64,000 bases of DNA from Brienomyrus brachyistius (lineage: Eukaryota; Chordata; Actinopteri; Osteoglossiformes; Mormyridae), in assembly GCF_023856365.1 (NCBI RefSeq), contig NW_026042443.1:124001-188000 (forward strand). The letters are read 5' to 3'. Made by a program: the position numbers and the translations under genes. Under the pieces are notes generated by a model, which saw nothing but the letters and a program-made list of their open reading frames with translations, was not told the DNA's origin and did not search any database. Below, in pieces: positions 22,168 to 31,962 of this stretch (the stretch's first letter is position 1; each line of letters begins with the position of its first letter).

Positions 22168-23963
22168 TCACAGGCAGGAGAGCTCCAACCCCTCTCCCCT
22201 GAATGATGTCCTCTGCACCCCATAATCAAAGTTCCTCCCCAACATTTATTTTTCTTGTTTTATTTTTATCATGTCCTGTCCCTCTGGTGTGCTGTACAAC
22301 CTTGGCCGGAGGTTAGCTTTTTTTCCGGAAGTGGTTAACCAGCCGGCCAAAGGTCTGTATGCCTGGGTGACAGGCACACTCAGGGGAATGAGCATCCACA
22401 CACATGTGGATGCCCTGGCTGTTCCTGAAAAAAAACATGTAGCCGGATTCTTCTTCCTTTGTGCTCTCATGAATCCGCTGGCCCTCAGTGGCTGTGACTA
22501 CCGGCCCGTGGTGGTCACATACCACCTCACCAGCCTGGAACTGCCAGGTGGCGCAGACTCCCTTCCCCGCAATGTCCACCGCAAGTCCCTTCCACTTCTG
22601 CTTGTGGATGAGCTCCTGGATGTGGCTGGAATCAATGGCGGTGTCCACCGAACCCACTGGTCTCCAGTCCTTGAGGACGCTGGCTGCGCTTTGGAATGTT
22701 GCTTCTCCAGCCTTGGTTCCTGATCCAAGCGTCGACCCGGGACTCGGTGGGCTGCTGTCTGCCAAAGTGTACTGTCAAGAACAAAGCAAATTGTTGTTAG
22801 GAAGACTATGTAGATAGGATTGCTTATCAGTAAAGTGCTTTAAAAATTAGTGCTACAAACAATACTCACAGAGGACATGCTGGACACGCATCCTCATCTT
22901 CAGCCAGCACTCAGAGCTGTCGCTGAAACTGGCCCGACCTGTGTCCCTACAGTCTTGTCTGGGATGTCGCCATCCAGGGTCACGGGGTGGATTCGAAGGA
23001 GCTGATGGAATGCTGCCTGGACATCATCTGCTGGTTGGACGCCAGGGCAGCATCCCATGCGGCGCCATGGGCAGAACAGCTGGATCCTTCCTCTGTGGAG
23101 TCGGCGCTGGGATTAAAAAAAACACACAAAGTTTTACGGTTATTGTTCAGTGGTGAGGGCTTTGGTTTTGTGTCTTGATGTTGGTAAGTGTGTTGACAAA
23201 CGGAAAACATGCCTACCTTGAGTCACCTGCCAGCTTCTTCAGCAGCTTATTGGCCAGCACCACATTCCATGACTTTTATCCGGTAGTGCTTGTCAGCCGT
23301 TGCAGTGGAATGCGTGAGGTAATCGGCTACCAAGGACGACTTCTGGTCACTCAAGTCCTTGGTGGCCGTCTCAAAGATGCGCCGGGCCGTTTGGCTGGTG
23401 ACTGGATCCAGCTTGTATCTAAAATACAAAACGAATAAGATTTATTAATACATCTCGCACAACACATGACAACATGTATCTAGAACAAATTATAGGGGAA
23501 TGAATCATGATTAGCTCACTTTTGGTGCAGCCGGTTCAGGTCTCCTCCCAGGTCATCAGTCGTCGTCCCGGTTCTCTTGGAGCTCAGAAGCTGTAGCCCT
23601 TCCCATGTGAAGATGTCAAACTACTGTTGACAGAGGAAGAGATTTAATTTCTGCTTTTGAAATAAATGACAATAAATCTTTTCAAGCTTGATATGCTTAC
23701 TGCCTCCTCCTCAGAGGACAATGCAAATGTGGCCACTCGCCGTGCCGACATCTTGTTCCTTCACCTCAATCACCGCATGGTCGGATTCGGTCCTGCTCCT
23801 GGACCTGCACAAGACAATGATGTCCCACTGATTAATAAGCGAATTGGCAAAAAGGAAAAGTGAAGACAAAAAGAATACAATACTTGCGGTCATGTGCTCC
23901 ATCATGCCTGGTCGCTGTAGATGCTTCAGAATGACCGTGACCTCCAGGTAGTAGAGGACAAGA
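22168..23963 (-). pseudogene. Tyrosine-recombinase-like / KMT5A-like SET gene (copy 2)
   Basis: Six exons can be placed on the minus strand with good splice sites: about 23963-23887 (contains YYLEVTVILKHLQRPGM, truncated upstream), about 23810-23699 (VIEVKE and, in another frame, VATFALSSEEE), 23623-23520 (ends GGDLNRLHQK), 23418-23217 (TSQTARRIFETAT, then YLTHSTATADKHY), 23106-22870 (DGDIPDK region in another frame) and 22771-22168. The fourth exon looks like the end of a tyrosine recombinase: an Arg box, then H-S-x3-A-x3-H-Y. The last exon is a SET lysine methyltransferase domain like KMT5A, with GYMFFF, CVDA, GRLVNH and, after frame breaks, GEEL and DYG. Frame breaks occur in exons 2, 4, 5 and 6 (one in an A7 run near 22320). 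The 5' end is cut by Polinton DNA. A gene of this type would be multicopy in fish; this copy is dead. Confidence 0.7.
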
Positions 23964-24395
23964 GAGATGTTGGGTGATACATTGGGCGGAGCTTAATTTG
24001 GTTCTGCTTCTGATGTCATAAGCGGGAGGGGGCGTATCCCTTATTCTGATTGGTCGAGGGGTTATGTCCATATATGGTATACATGCTTATGCCACGTGTT
24101 GCGCCATATGGTTTGGGAGGTAAGGGTTGCCATTAAACTTTAATAGAATAAAAATACATTAGATGTGTTTTAATTATAGTTTTTAAGGAATAATGAAACG
24201 TATAGCAGGATTAATGCAAGCTAAGATGCACGTCTAGCAGGGGGGGTCCGTCTGGCCATAGCCACGTGTTAGTAGGCACAAGCGCCACGGTGTATTTTTT
24301 GAAAGAAAAGCAGGCGGGATTTAAACAAGTACAAACATGCCCAAAAGAATCAGAAGAGCAAATGCTGAATTTAAACAAGCACAAGAGCGATATTA
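23964..24395 (+). repeat. Extra Polinton left-end fragment
   Basis: Starts with atacattgggcggagcttaa and repeats the first ~400 bases of the main left terminal repeat, then stops exactly where the main repeat begins. Shared features are the cttatgccacgtgttg segment and the gccacggtgtatttt segment. It lies head-to-tail with the main left end, so two left ends occur in tandem. Its outer edge runs directly into coding sequence of the recombinase/SET pseudogene. Confidence 0.75.
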
Positions 24396-25341
24396 TGTGG
24401 TACCTTGGGCGGAGCTTAATTTTGCTCCGCTTCTGACGTCATAAGTGGGAGGGGGGCGTATCCTTTATTCTGATTGGTCGATGGCTTATCTCTATACACC
24501 ATACATGCTTATGCCACGTGTTGCCGATAGGGGGCCATTTGGATTGGGATATTGCCGTTAAACTTGTAATGTATTTTTATTCTATTAATGTATTTTATTG
24601 TGTTTTTTTAAATTACGTTTTTAAAGAATAATAAAACATCGAGCAGGATGATGGCAAGTTAGCGCATACACGTTAAGCGGGGGGTCCGTCCACCTCGTAG
24701 CCGCGTGTTGGTAAGCGCCACGGCGTATTTTAAGAAGAAAGCACCAAAAGAAGAAAAACTTTAGTGTTATTTTAAAATAAAAGCAGGGTTTGTTTAAAAA
24801 AACAAACATGCCCGAAAGAAGCAGAAGAACAAATTTAAACAAGCGCAAGCGAAGTCAATAAACATACCGCACGTCGTTTTAAAAGAAGAGAGCACACGTT
24901 ACATTTAACCACCACGAAAGACTTTAGTGATATTTACCAGGTTGGAGAAAGCATGTAAGCGGCAAAATTTTAGAAATATGACGAAACGAACCCGGAGCTC
25001 CGTCACATGCGGCTTGTCTGTTTGAACAACGCAGGGCGGAATGGCCGATCGCTAGTCCGGCGCATGCGCACCCACGCCAACACCCCTTTCAAAATGGCGA
25101 CGACAGCGGAGCGCCTGTTATTTCAAATAAAACCTCTATAACCGTAATGTTTTTAAGGAATGAAGCACTTTTCTACCAATGTGAATAACAAAGTAAAGCG
25201 CTCTGAGCATTTTCGACAACAATAATCAAAGAACGCGGTTAATTCTTGTTTAAACGAGCGCATGCGCATAGATCCACACAGCATTTCCTTTATTGAGCCA
25301 GCTCGTTGCATCAAGCAACTGTCAAATGGTGAACAATTGTC
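24396..25341 (+). repeat. Polinton left terminal inverted repeat
   Basis: Its reverse complement matches 35930-36866 from the outer ttatgtggtac to the inner gtgaacaattgtc. Internal landmarks are the cttaatt...gctccgcttctgacgtca segment, the cacgtgttgcc box, gcgccacggcgtatttt and the CpG-rich part with gcgcatgcgca near 25060. Identity is high in the inner half and lower in the outer 200 bases. Confidence 0.88.
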
Positions 25342-25672
25342 AAATTGTTGCCGGTCTCATACAGACAGTGCCGACCATGAGTTTAACACCGGCGACGCTC
25401 CATAGCCGTGACTTAGTGCCGCTAAACCCAACATGGGCGCCCCGCAAACCGTGGAGGTAACGCAAGCATGGAGCTCTGTGCAGCATATTCTCGCATAAAG
25501 AATGTATCTGTGTAAAACTCGAGAGAAAGTTTGAACAAAGTGAGATTGACGGGGAATCATTAGACCAGCCCCCTTTGTGGCAATAGCAACCAATAAGATG
25601 AGAGAAGGATGTACTTAACCATGGTGAAAAGCGTATTAATACCCACCACGCCTGTGAGCCAGCACTCAGAAG
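25342..25672. promoter_or_regulatory. Polinton left leader
   Basis: About 330 bases between the terminal repeat and the first plus-strand gene. An AT-rich cgtattaatac motif near 25632-25642 lies about 30 bases before the first ATG and could serve as a TATA-like element; this is inference. The open minus-strand frames here lack any motif. Confidence 0.3.
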
Positions 25673-26574
25673 ATGAGACACACCTCCCCAGCGAGCAACG
25701 TCGTGCAAACAGACAACTTCGACTATCCCGACGTCTCCTGAAGTGACCACACAGCCGGATCCGTCCTGTCAGCTGCCTCTGATAGACGAGCATACTTTTG
25801 GACTGCTGCTGAACAACGCTGAAATCGACCCTCAGCGGTCACCATCCTGGTCTCCACCGATACAGCCAGTGACTTTTGGGCTGCGACTTGACAACTCACC
25901 AGAGCCTTTTGACCTTCAGCAGGCCGCATCATGGGGTCCATAAGGCGACCCCGTGCCTTTCATCGTCACCCCCTTCGAGCCCACCGTGGGCGCAATGGCC
26001 GGCATTGATGGTTGAGGCTGCGGAGGTGACCCCGCATGTATTCTTGGGAGCACCACGGTCCCTGTCACCGACGCTCGAGGAGCTCTGTCAGAGTTTTTCT
26101 GCGCTGTCATTGTCTGAAGATGTTGTGGATGGGAGCATCACTGACTCGGCTATGAAAATTATCAAAGGGGCTCTTGCCTGCATTCTGGATCATGTGATCG
26201 AGGAGGACTTGGAGGACTGTGTAGGTTGCTCTGTGATGCATCCTAGCCAGCTTCGGCACACGTGCCTGTACGATCCCGAGCCATTTTACTTCTTTCACAA
26301 TTTTGAAAAGTTGGTCAAAAAGCTGTATAGACCATGGTTTAAACATATCATCACAAAAGCGGTGTCGGTGTTCAATCCCCACCCCTCCCCCATGAAAGTA
26401 CAGGGCGCTGTTGAAGCCGTTATGTATGATCTTAAAGCTGAAATAAACATACGGGAGAAATTGCGCGAGTTGAAATGTGAAGTTGAAGGGGCAGATTACG
26501 AGGGGGCTATAGATGACGCATATAATGAATTCTGTATTTTGCACGCATACAAACCACCCCAGGCTGCTGTGTAA
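25673..26574 (+). pseudogene. Polinton early-type protein, unknown function (broken)
   Basis: First plus-strand gene. The N-terminal part from ATG 25673 is spread over different frames (a stop at 25738, another at 25941), Pro/Ser-rich and disordered-looking. The C-terminal part is open from about 25876 to the stop at 26574. It holds a compact Cys/His cluster, C-x2-C-x3-H-P-S-Q-x2-H-x-C (EDCVGCSVMHPSQLRHTCL, about 26206-26262), that looks like a zinc site, followed by an aromatic-rich helix region (YFFHNFEKLVKKLYRPWF). I do not know the function. Position beside the terminal repeat and upstream of integrase suggests an early or regulatory protein. A poly-A signal (aataaa, 26626) follows. At least two frame breaks. 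Confidence 0.6.
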
Positions 26575-26625
26575 ACGCTGAACTATGTGATCGAAATGTT
26601 TCTGACAATTTTTGCATGCATTCTA

Positions 26626-26631
26626 AATAAA
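26626..26631 (+). terminator. Poly-A signal after early gene
   Basis: An aataaa hexamer 52 bases past the stop of the first Polinton gene and 43 bases before the integrase ATG; it probably ends the first transcript. Confidence 0.5.
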
Positions 26632-26673
26632 GAGTTGACTCAAAAACCACTGTGCCATTATTGCTAGAGGTAC

Positions 26674-27734
26674 ATGATGGATGACAAGCACTTGAAGCGT
26701 GTCTATTGTACACCATCAAACCCTGGGTCTTTTGGAGGCCCCGACAGATTATACTGATCTCTGATAGATGAAGAAGGTGTGTGTAATATAAATAAGAAAA
26801 GTTGCTACATGGCTATCTGGTGAAGATGCATACACATTACATAAACCGATCAGGTTTAACTTTAAAAGGAACAGAGTCTTTGTGACTAATATCGATTCTC
26901 AATGGCAAGCTGACTTGGGGGACATGTCGGCTTACGCGGAACAGAATGACGATTTTAAACACATGTTAACGTGTATAGACATTCTATCAAAATACGCATG
27001 GGTACAATGTCTTAAAAGCAAGATGGGGGCAGAGGTAAAGAAAGTGTTTGAAAACATTCTCTCTGAAGGCAGGACCCCTAAAAGGCTACAAACCGATCAC
27101 GGGACAGAGATTTTTTTATTTTTTTTTAACGCGTCGTTTCATAAGCTTACCGAGAAACATGGAATAATACATTTCGCCACTGGTAACGATGTCAAGGCGT
27201 CTGTAGTGGAAAGGTTTAGCGACACATTCGTGTCTTTTAATGTGTAGTTATTTTACAGCTTATAATTCAAGAAGGTATGTAGACATTGTACAAGATCTAG
27301 CGATCGCTTACAATAATACCCACCACAGTACCATTAAAATGAAGCCGGTTGAGGTTAATGCACAGAATGCGGCCCAAGTCTTCAACAACGTTTATGGTTT
27401 GATGCCGAGTATATCTAAAAAGCATCGTCATAAGTTTAAAAATGGTGATGTGGTCAGGGTGTCTAAAGCACGTGGAAAATTCACCAAAGGATATGAGCAA
27501 ACATTTACGGATGAGTATTTTACCATAGCCGAACATCTACCTAGAGCACCACCGGTGTATAGGTTAAAAGATTATGACGACGATATCATAGAGGGGACAT
27601 TTTACGCCGAAGAGCTACAAAAGATCAGACTAGGCAAAGACAAAAACTTCAAAGTTGAGAAAATTGTTGCGGAAAAAACGCTGGGTGGTCAAAATGTTTG
27701 TAGTGAAATGGCAGGGATGTCCAGACAAATTTAA
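26674..27734 (+). pseudogene. Polinton retrovirus-like integrase (broken)
   Basis: DDE integrase that would join the element's ends to host DNA. From ATG 26674 the N-terminal segment shows the usual Pro-x2-P-G-S-F-G-G-x3-L-Y pattern and meets a TGA at 26755-26757. A second frame picks up at WLSGEDAYTLHKP (about 26814). The core has all three acidic residues: QWQADLGD (about 26903), QTDHGTE (about 27094) and KASVVERF (about 27196). After a further frame break near 27230 the frame resumes with YFTAYNSRRY, AYNNTHHSTI and an SH3/chromo-like C-terminus (GDVVRVSKARGKF, then YRLKDYDDDIIEGTFY). A T-run near 27115 (FLFFFNAS) may have expanded. At least one stop and two frameshifts: no active enzyme. 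Confidence 0.9.
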
Positions 27735-27817
27735 CAGCTGGGTTGCTGCTAAACAAGTAGTTGACGTATAAGTGCGACGGCCCGTGTTTGTAGCGTTCAG
27801 TTCCATCAAAAACAGCC

Positions 27818-28544
27818 ATGGAGGAAAGCGGCTTTTATGTCACGCTCCCAAGCAATGCGTCTATGGATGTTTTCCCGCACAATACCATATCGAGCTACAC
27901 GACAAAACTAGCCAAGCCGATTTGAACTGAATGGTAAATGGGAAGTAGGATTAGCCGAAATCCATTACCCACGTACATGGGATACACTGGTAGAAGAAGA
28001 CACCTTGTTTTACGTGACAGGATGGATGTCGTTACCGTCGACCTACAGTACAAGCTAAAGGCGGGATATTAGAGATATTGAAAACCTAATCAGTGAGACG
28101 AATGAGGTTCTAGGAATGTCAAAACTAAAATTTGACTATAGCGTGATAAACAAAGTGTATATGGTCGGACCCCCGCACGTTGCCTTTAAAGCGAAAGGTA
28201 ATCTTGCACGGATGCTGGGGTTTGTGCCTGATGTATTTCAGAAGATTGGCGATAGACCAGCGGCACCGTACCCCGCCGACATAAGCGCCGGTTTTTACAC
28301 AATTTACATGTATTCAGACATTGTCGAGCATCAAAGAGTGGGTGACAGCTACGTGCCTCTTTTACGGGGTGTACATATAGCTGGGGAACACAACTCGATG
28401 GTCACAATGTCTTATGACAGGATTCATTATGTGTCGCTCTGCAAGAATCACATTGATATAGTCATTGAGTTAGTCTCAGCAGAACAAGACGATACCCTTC
28501 CGATACGGGAAAACGATAGTAAAACTGCATTTCAGGCCGGTTAA
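27818..28544 (+). pseudogene. Polinton minor capsid (penton-like) protein (broken)
   Basis: Starts at ATG 27818 (EESGFYVTLPSNASMDVFPHN), the characteristic start of the Polinton single-jelly-roll vertex protein, about 240 codons in all. A frame break occurs near 27922; the next frame reads GLAEIHYPRTW. A further break lies near 28015, with a stop at 28056-28058. The remaining part to 28544 is open (FDYSVINKVYMVG, then GFYTIYMYSDIVEHQRVGD and IHYVSL). The protein would form pentons at capsid five-fold vertices. It lies directly upstream of the pX-like gene, in the late block. Confidence 0.82.
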
Positions 28545-28559
28545 GCAGTACTACCCCCA

Positions 28560-29000
28560 ATGTACAGCGCCGATGGCTTTTCAGATCCACATAGATATGT
28601 GGAATACTACAGAAACCAGGCGGGAAACGGGCTACCCGGATACAATGGGGCCCCCGTTATGTACGGCGGTGGTCTGGGGGGGCTTTTTCGAGGCCTCCTC
28701 AGAATGGCTGTGCCATTTCTTAAAAGGACTTTCAATATGGCGAAGCCGCATTTAAAATCGGCCGCCCAAAATATCGTTAAAGACGTAGTAACAGGAGCCA
28801 TGACGGGTCAATTGACAGCACAGCCGCAAGAGGGCTCGGGGCTCATGGTGCTTGCTCGCGGCAAGCGGCATAGACCCCCTGGGGATCGAATTACCTCCGC
28901 TAAAAAACGCAAAGCAATACCCAAGAGAGGCACAGTAGTCAAAAAGAAGCGCGAGAAGAAGGTGGCCAAAAAAGCACAGAGAAGAAGCTACATTTTCTAA
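28560..29000 (+). CDS. Polinton pVI/pX-like basic virion protein
   Basis: Intact 146-codon frame. Residues 1-33 are Tyr/Gly-rich; 34-38 (MYGGG) fit the adenain cleavage rule [M/I/L]-x-G-G-x; 39-60 form an amphipathic hydrophobic helix (GLFRGLLRMAVPFLKR) like the membrane-active part of adenovirus pVI; residues 100-146 are Lys/Arg-rich (KKRKAIPKR, KKKREKKVAKK), suited to DNA binding. Such a protein would be packaged, cleaved by the element's own protease and help membrane escape or genome condensation; that is inferred from likeness to adenovirus and Polinton proteins. The gap to the penton stop is 15 bases and to the capsid start 4 bases. Confidence 0.78.
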   Translation: MYSADGFSDPHRYVEYYRNQAGNGLPGYNGAPVMYGGGLGGLFRGLLRMAVPFLKRTFNMAKPHLKSAAQNIVKDVVTGAMTGQLTAQPQEGSGLMVLARGKRHRPPGDRITSAKKRKAIPKRGTVVKKKREKKVAKKAQRRSYIF

Positions 29001-29004
29001 AACT

Positions 29005-30303
29005 ATGGCCCTCATTCACAACATGTCGGAAGAGTGTATGAAATCAGAATTGGACATTTTTGCATTACCGTACACGCAAGCAAGCATTGATAAGAATATA
29101 TACGTGGAAGTGCCACCACTCTCAGCCTTAACTGATAATGGCCCCCTGGAGTTTTTTATCGCCGGTAATGGGGAAGATTACCTAGATCTCAACAACACGC
29201 TACTGCATCTCCGGTGTCGGATCACAAGAGCTAACGGTACAAACATTGACGCAGGGGCAAATGTGGGAGTCATCGATCGCCTCGATTTTCTCACAAGTGG
29301 ACGTATCCCTGGGTGACCGGCTAGTGAGCCAATCTAGCAACACTTACCCTTACAGAGCGATGATAGTGCCTGCTTAATTATAGCGTTGGTACGCTCTCCA
29401 GACAGTTTACCTGCGGGTTGTTTTTCAAAGACAGCAGTACAGGAATGAATGAGACAGACCCGCAAGGCCTTAACGCGGGGCTAGAGAAAAGAGCCGCATT
29501 TTCGGCAAGGAGCAGCGTTTTCGATTTGATGGGCCCAATACACTCTGACATATTTTTTCAGGAGCGGCTAATGCTAAATGGGGTCGACGTCAAAATTAAA
29601 ATGGTCCGAAACAAAGATGAGTTTTGCCTCATGAGCGGTGATGCAGCTGAGCAGTACTCGCTCAAAATAGTATCGGCATCCCTCTTTGTTAAAAAAGTTT
29701 CTGTATCGACGGCTGTCAAACTGGGGCACGCGAGCGCATTGCTGACAGCCAACGCGAAATACCCGATCGAGAGAGTATGTATGAGAACTTTTAGTGTGGC
29801 CGTGGGTAGCCGTGTCTGCGCTCAAGAAAATTTGTTTCTAGGTCAGCTGCCTAAAACCGTAGTTATCGGGCTTGTAGATAATATGGGTTTTATGGGCGCG
29901 TACGATCGAAACCCCTTCAATTTTCAACATTACGACGCTGAATTTGTAGTGCTTTACGTAGATGGCCAGCAGTATCCCTCTAAACCCTTTCAACCAGATT
30001 TTATCCGAGGAAACGTGGCCCGTGAATATTAGTTTGATTTTGGCTACGGGGAGACATTTGAAAAACGAGCCTTTCGCTGTTGACAGAAACGAGTATATAA
30101 ATGGTTACACTTTGTACGCCTTTACATCCCTCGTCGGGTGACAAGTTAATCAGCATCTCTCCATGGTTAAAAGCGGAAATATGCGCCTGGAGATGAGGTT
30201 CCGCCAGCCGCTGGCCAGGACTGCGACATTGATAGTTTACGCATCATTCGACAATATAATCGAGATTAACCAAAGGAGAAATGTATTGTACGATTACTAC
30301 TAG
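29005..30303 (+). pseudogene. Polinton major capsid protein, double jelly roll (broken)
   Basis: Corresponds to the hexon-like major capsid protein that builds the icosahedral shell. ATG 29005 starts four bases after the previous stop. The first open part (to 29316) includes NNTLLHLRCRI; a frame change near 29280 continues as SQVDVSLGDRLVSQSSNTYPY up to about 29370. After a damaged stretch the longest part, 29418-30032, covers the middle of the protein (DLMGPIHSDIFFQERLMLNG, PIERVCMRTFSV, FNFQHYDAEFVVLYVDGQQ). A third break lies near 30030, and the C-terminus is readable to the TAG at 30301 (MRLEMRFRQPLARTATLIVY, RRNVLYDYY). Overall length, about 430 codons, is normal for the family. At least three frame breaks. 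Confidence 0.88.
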
Positions 30304-30305
30304 TC

Positions 30306-30854
30306 ATGAACACCTTGGAGCTATCCAACATCCTTGGCAGAAACCGCTGGACTGCTAGACATTTTTATGGGGTGTTGGCTTGTGACGAGCTGGAGGATGT
30401 AAAACTTGAAAAATTACCCGCAATCTTCATCGTCAACACACATCCGAGTTGGGCACCCGGTGAGCACTGGCTGGCGCTTTTCATCGGTACTGACAGCACC
30501 GCAGAGTTTTTCGACTCCTACGGAAATCCTCCGGATCACCCCAGCTTTCCGAGGGTCATAAACGCTTTTATGACAAAGCACTGTGACCGTCTCGTTTGCA
30601 ACGCGAAGCAGCTTCAAAGCGATCTCAGTGTGACGTGTGGACAACATTGCATTTTTTATTTAATTAACCGCTGTAGAGGCTTTTCTTTTTGCAAAATTAT
30701 ATCGTTTTATAGCAATGATTTAAAAAAGAACGATGCTATGGTTTCTCATTTTGTTTCTAAATTTAAATATATCAATCGTGTGAAAAATATGTTTACCAAA
30801 ATGCAGATGGTGAGATGTTGTAAGGCTTTGAAAAAGATTGTGCATGACAAATAA
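30306..30854 (+). CDS. Polinton adenain-like cysteine protease
   Basis: Intact 182-codon frame starting two bases after the capsid stop. The catalytic layout of the adenovirus (C5) protease family is complete: His54 in GEHWLAL, Asp70 in EFFDSYG, Gln104 in KQLQSDL and Cys111 in VTCGQHC. It would cleave virion precursor proteins, including the pX-like protein two genes upstream. The tail from residue 140 is Lys-rich and variable. The stop codon overlaps an aataaa hexamer (30850-30855), probably the poly-A signal for the late plus-strand transcript. This is one of the few Polinton genes here without damage. Confidence 0.92.
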   Translation: MNTLELSNILGRNRWTARHFYGVLACDELEDVKLEKLPAIFIVNTHPSWAPGEHWLALFIGTDSTAEFFDSYGNPPDHPSFPRVINAFMTKHCDRLVCNAKQLQSDLSVTCGQHCIFYLINRCRGFSFCKIISFYSNDLKKNDAMVSHFVSKFKYINRVKNMFTKMQMVRCCKALKKIVHDK

Positions 30855-30855
30855 A
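30850..30855 (+). terminator. Poly-A signal overlapping protease stop
   Basis: The aataaa hexamer overlaps the TAA stop codon of the protease. It marks the end of the plus-strand block; the minus-strand block ends only about 55 bases further on, so the two are tightly convergent. Confidence 0.55.
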
Positions 30856-30909
30856 AAACACAAAGACAAAATATCACGTTTGAGTGTTTTAATTAAGTAC
30901 AAAAGCATT

Positions 30910-31626
30910 TTAAAATACAAGCCAGTCGGGTCTTAAGAATTTCCGTGGGGTTCGCGGTGACCGACCATCTCGGGGTGTCCCGTCACGCCGCTCCTCGGTG
31001 CGGGGCTTGTTCTTGATCGACTCTATGAGACGTCCGACATCTTGGTTAGGTATGAGGGTGCAAGGCATGTTGAGTCTAGCCAGGCCTTGTAGAAATTCTC
31101 CCCACCCCACAGGCCTTTTCCCCTCGTTCACGTTATGCGGGTTGGTAATGTTTTTAAGCAAATCGAGCATGTGGGATCCAGTGGTAGTTGTACCATTGAA
31201 AACACACTCCCCGCGCGGATTCCACGCAGTGACGGCAGAGTTTTCATGCATTTTACCCATTATATATTCAGCCTTTTTCTTGTTACGCGAAGCAACATTT
31301 TTAATGACTTCGTCCATAATGGAATCCCCAGTAACGGTGGCACGTGCCGCCACAGCATTATCTATCATGGACTCTTCAGGAGGAAGTGTTAAAGATAAGG
31401 GCTCATTATCACCTTGCCTGGCCAAAGTCAAATATCTCTGTAGCACCTCTGTGTACAAGCGGACCTTTTCGTGGTCAGCAACATCCGTTCTTGATAAAAT
31501 GTTGCGTATTGCAATGTCCAATTCGCTTTCGGCAGTCTGTCTTATCGTGTCTTTAGGAGATGTGGCATTATGCAGTTTTTCAAGCTGTGCCTTAGGGACC
31601 AGATACATTTTCCTAGCGTGTTCCAT
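30910..31626 (-). CDS. Polinton conserved 238-aa protein, unknown function
   Basis: Intact frame, last gene of the minus-strand block. It starts MEHARKMYLVPKAQLEKLHN, followed by helix-rich sequence (residues 25-75), a central Lys-rich helix (NVASRNKKKAEYIMG), a short conserved-looking segment (WNPRGECVFNG, residues 134-144), a GWGEFLQGLARLNMPC segment near residue 175 and a basic, proline-rich tail. I recall related proteins from other fish Polintons, where the role is not established. It lies 4 bases after the small hydrophobic-tail gene, suggesting one transcript with ATPase and PolB. A virion or DNA-binding role is only a guess. Confidence 0.7.
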   Translation of the reverse strand: MEHARKMYLVPKAQLEKLHNATSPKDTIRQTAESELDIAIRNILSRTDVADHEKVRLYTEVLQRYLTLARQGDNEPLSLTLPPEESMIDNAVAARATVTGDSIMDEVIKNVASRNKKKAEYIMGKMHENSAVTAWNPRGECVFNGTTTTGSHMLDLLKNITNPHNVNEGKRPVGWGEFLQGLARLNMPCTLIPNQDVGRLIESIKNKPRTEERRDGTPRDGRSPRTPRKFLRPDWLVF

Positions 31627-31630
31627 TTAC

Positions 31631-31960
31631 TTAGCTCCGTTGAAAAAGACTGGTGAGAAACGGTATGGCGACACTTAGCAGGGGTAGAATGAATCCCCCA
31701 CCGGTCTGTATAATAGCCTTCTTTTTTTTAAACGATGCCCGTTTGTTTGCCAATAGTTTAATGCCGCTCTTTTGCTTTTTTAGTTGTACAATCTGGGCTT
31801 TGGTTAACGGGATCTTGCCGCACAGCACGTTCAAAGCTATTTCACAAAGAGTGTTCAGCAAACCCGGAGATGCCGTCTTTAAAATTTTCTTTCTCTGTCT
31901 GGCGTTACTGTCAAATAAAGCTTTCAGGTCACTCCAATTTCTTTTTATACGCTCCGACAT
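31631..31960 (-). CDS. Polinton small protein with hydrophobic C-terminal tail
   Basis: Intact frame of about 109 codons counted from the ATG at 31960, two bases after the ATPase stop; an in-frame extension upstream overlaps the ATPase and was not chosen. Residues 1-80 are basic and helical (KALFDSNARQRKKILKTA, then LCEIALNVLCGKIPLTKAQI). The C-terminus has a Gly-Gly-Gly turn followed by a membrane-like segment (GGGFILPLLSVAIPFLTSLF). Proteins of this shape recur in metazoan Polintons and adintoviruses. A small membrane-active or core virion protein is a reasonable inference. Confidence 0.72.
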   Translation of the reverse strand: MSERIKRNWSDLKALFDSNARQRKKILKTASPGLLNTLCEIALNVLCGKIPLTKAQIVQLKKQKSGIKLLANKRASFKKKKAIIQTGGGFILPLLSVAIPFLTSLFQRS

Positions 31961-31962
31961 TA

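Noticed and set aside
22313..22765. Intact single-exon SET methyltransferase
   Set aside because: The frame ends at an A7 run and the rest of the SET domain lies in other frames; upstream exons are also broken.
25340..25750. 136-codon minus-strand frame at the left edge of the Polinton
   Set aside because: No motif; overlaps the terminal repeat and the start of the plus-strand gene. Probably chance.
30998..31678. 226-codon plus-strand frame
   Set aside because: Antisense shadow of the 238-aa minus-strand gene, whose codon pattern and start fit better.
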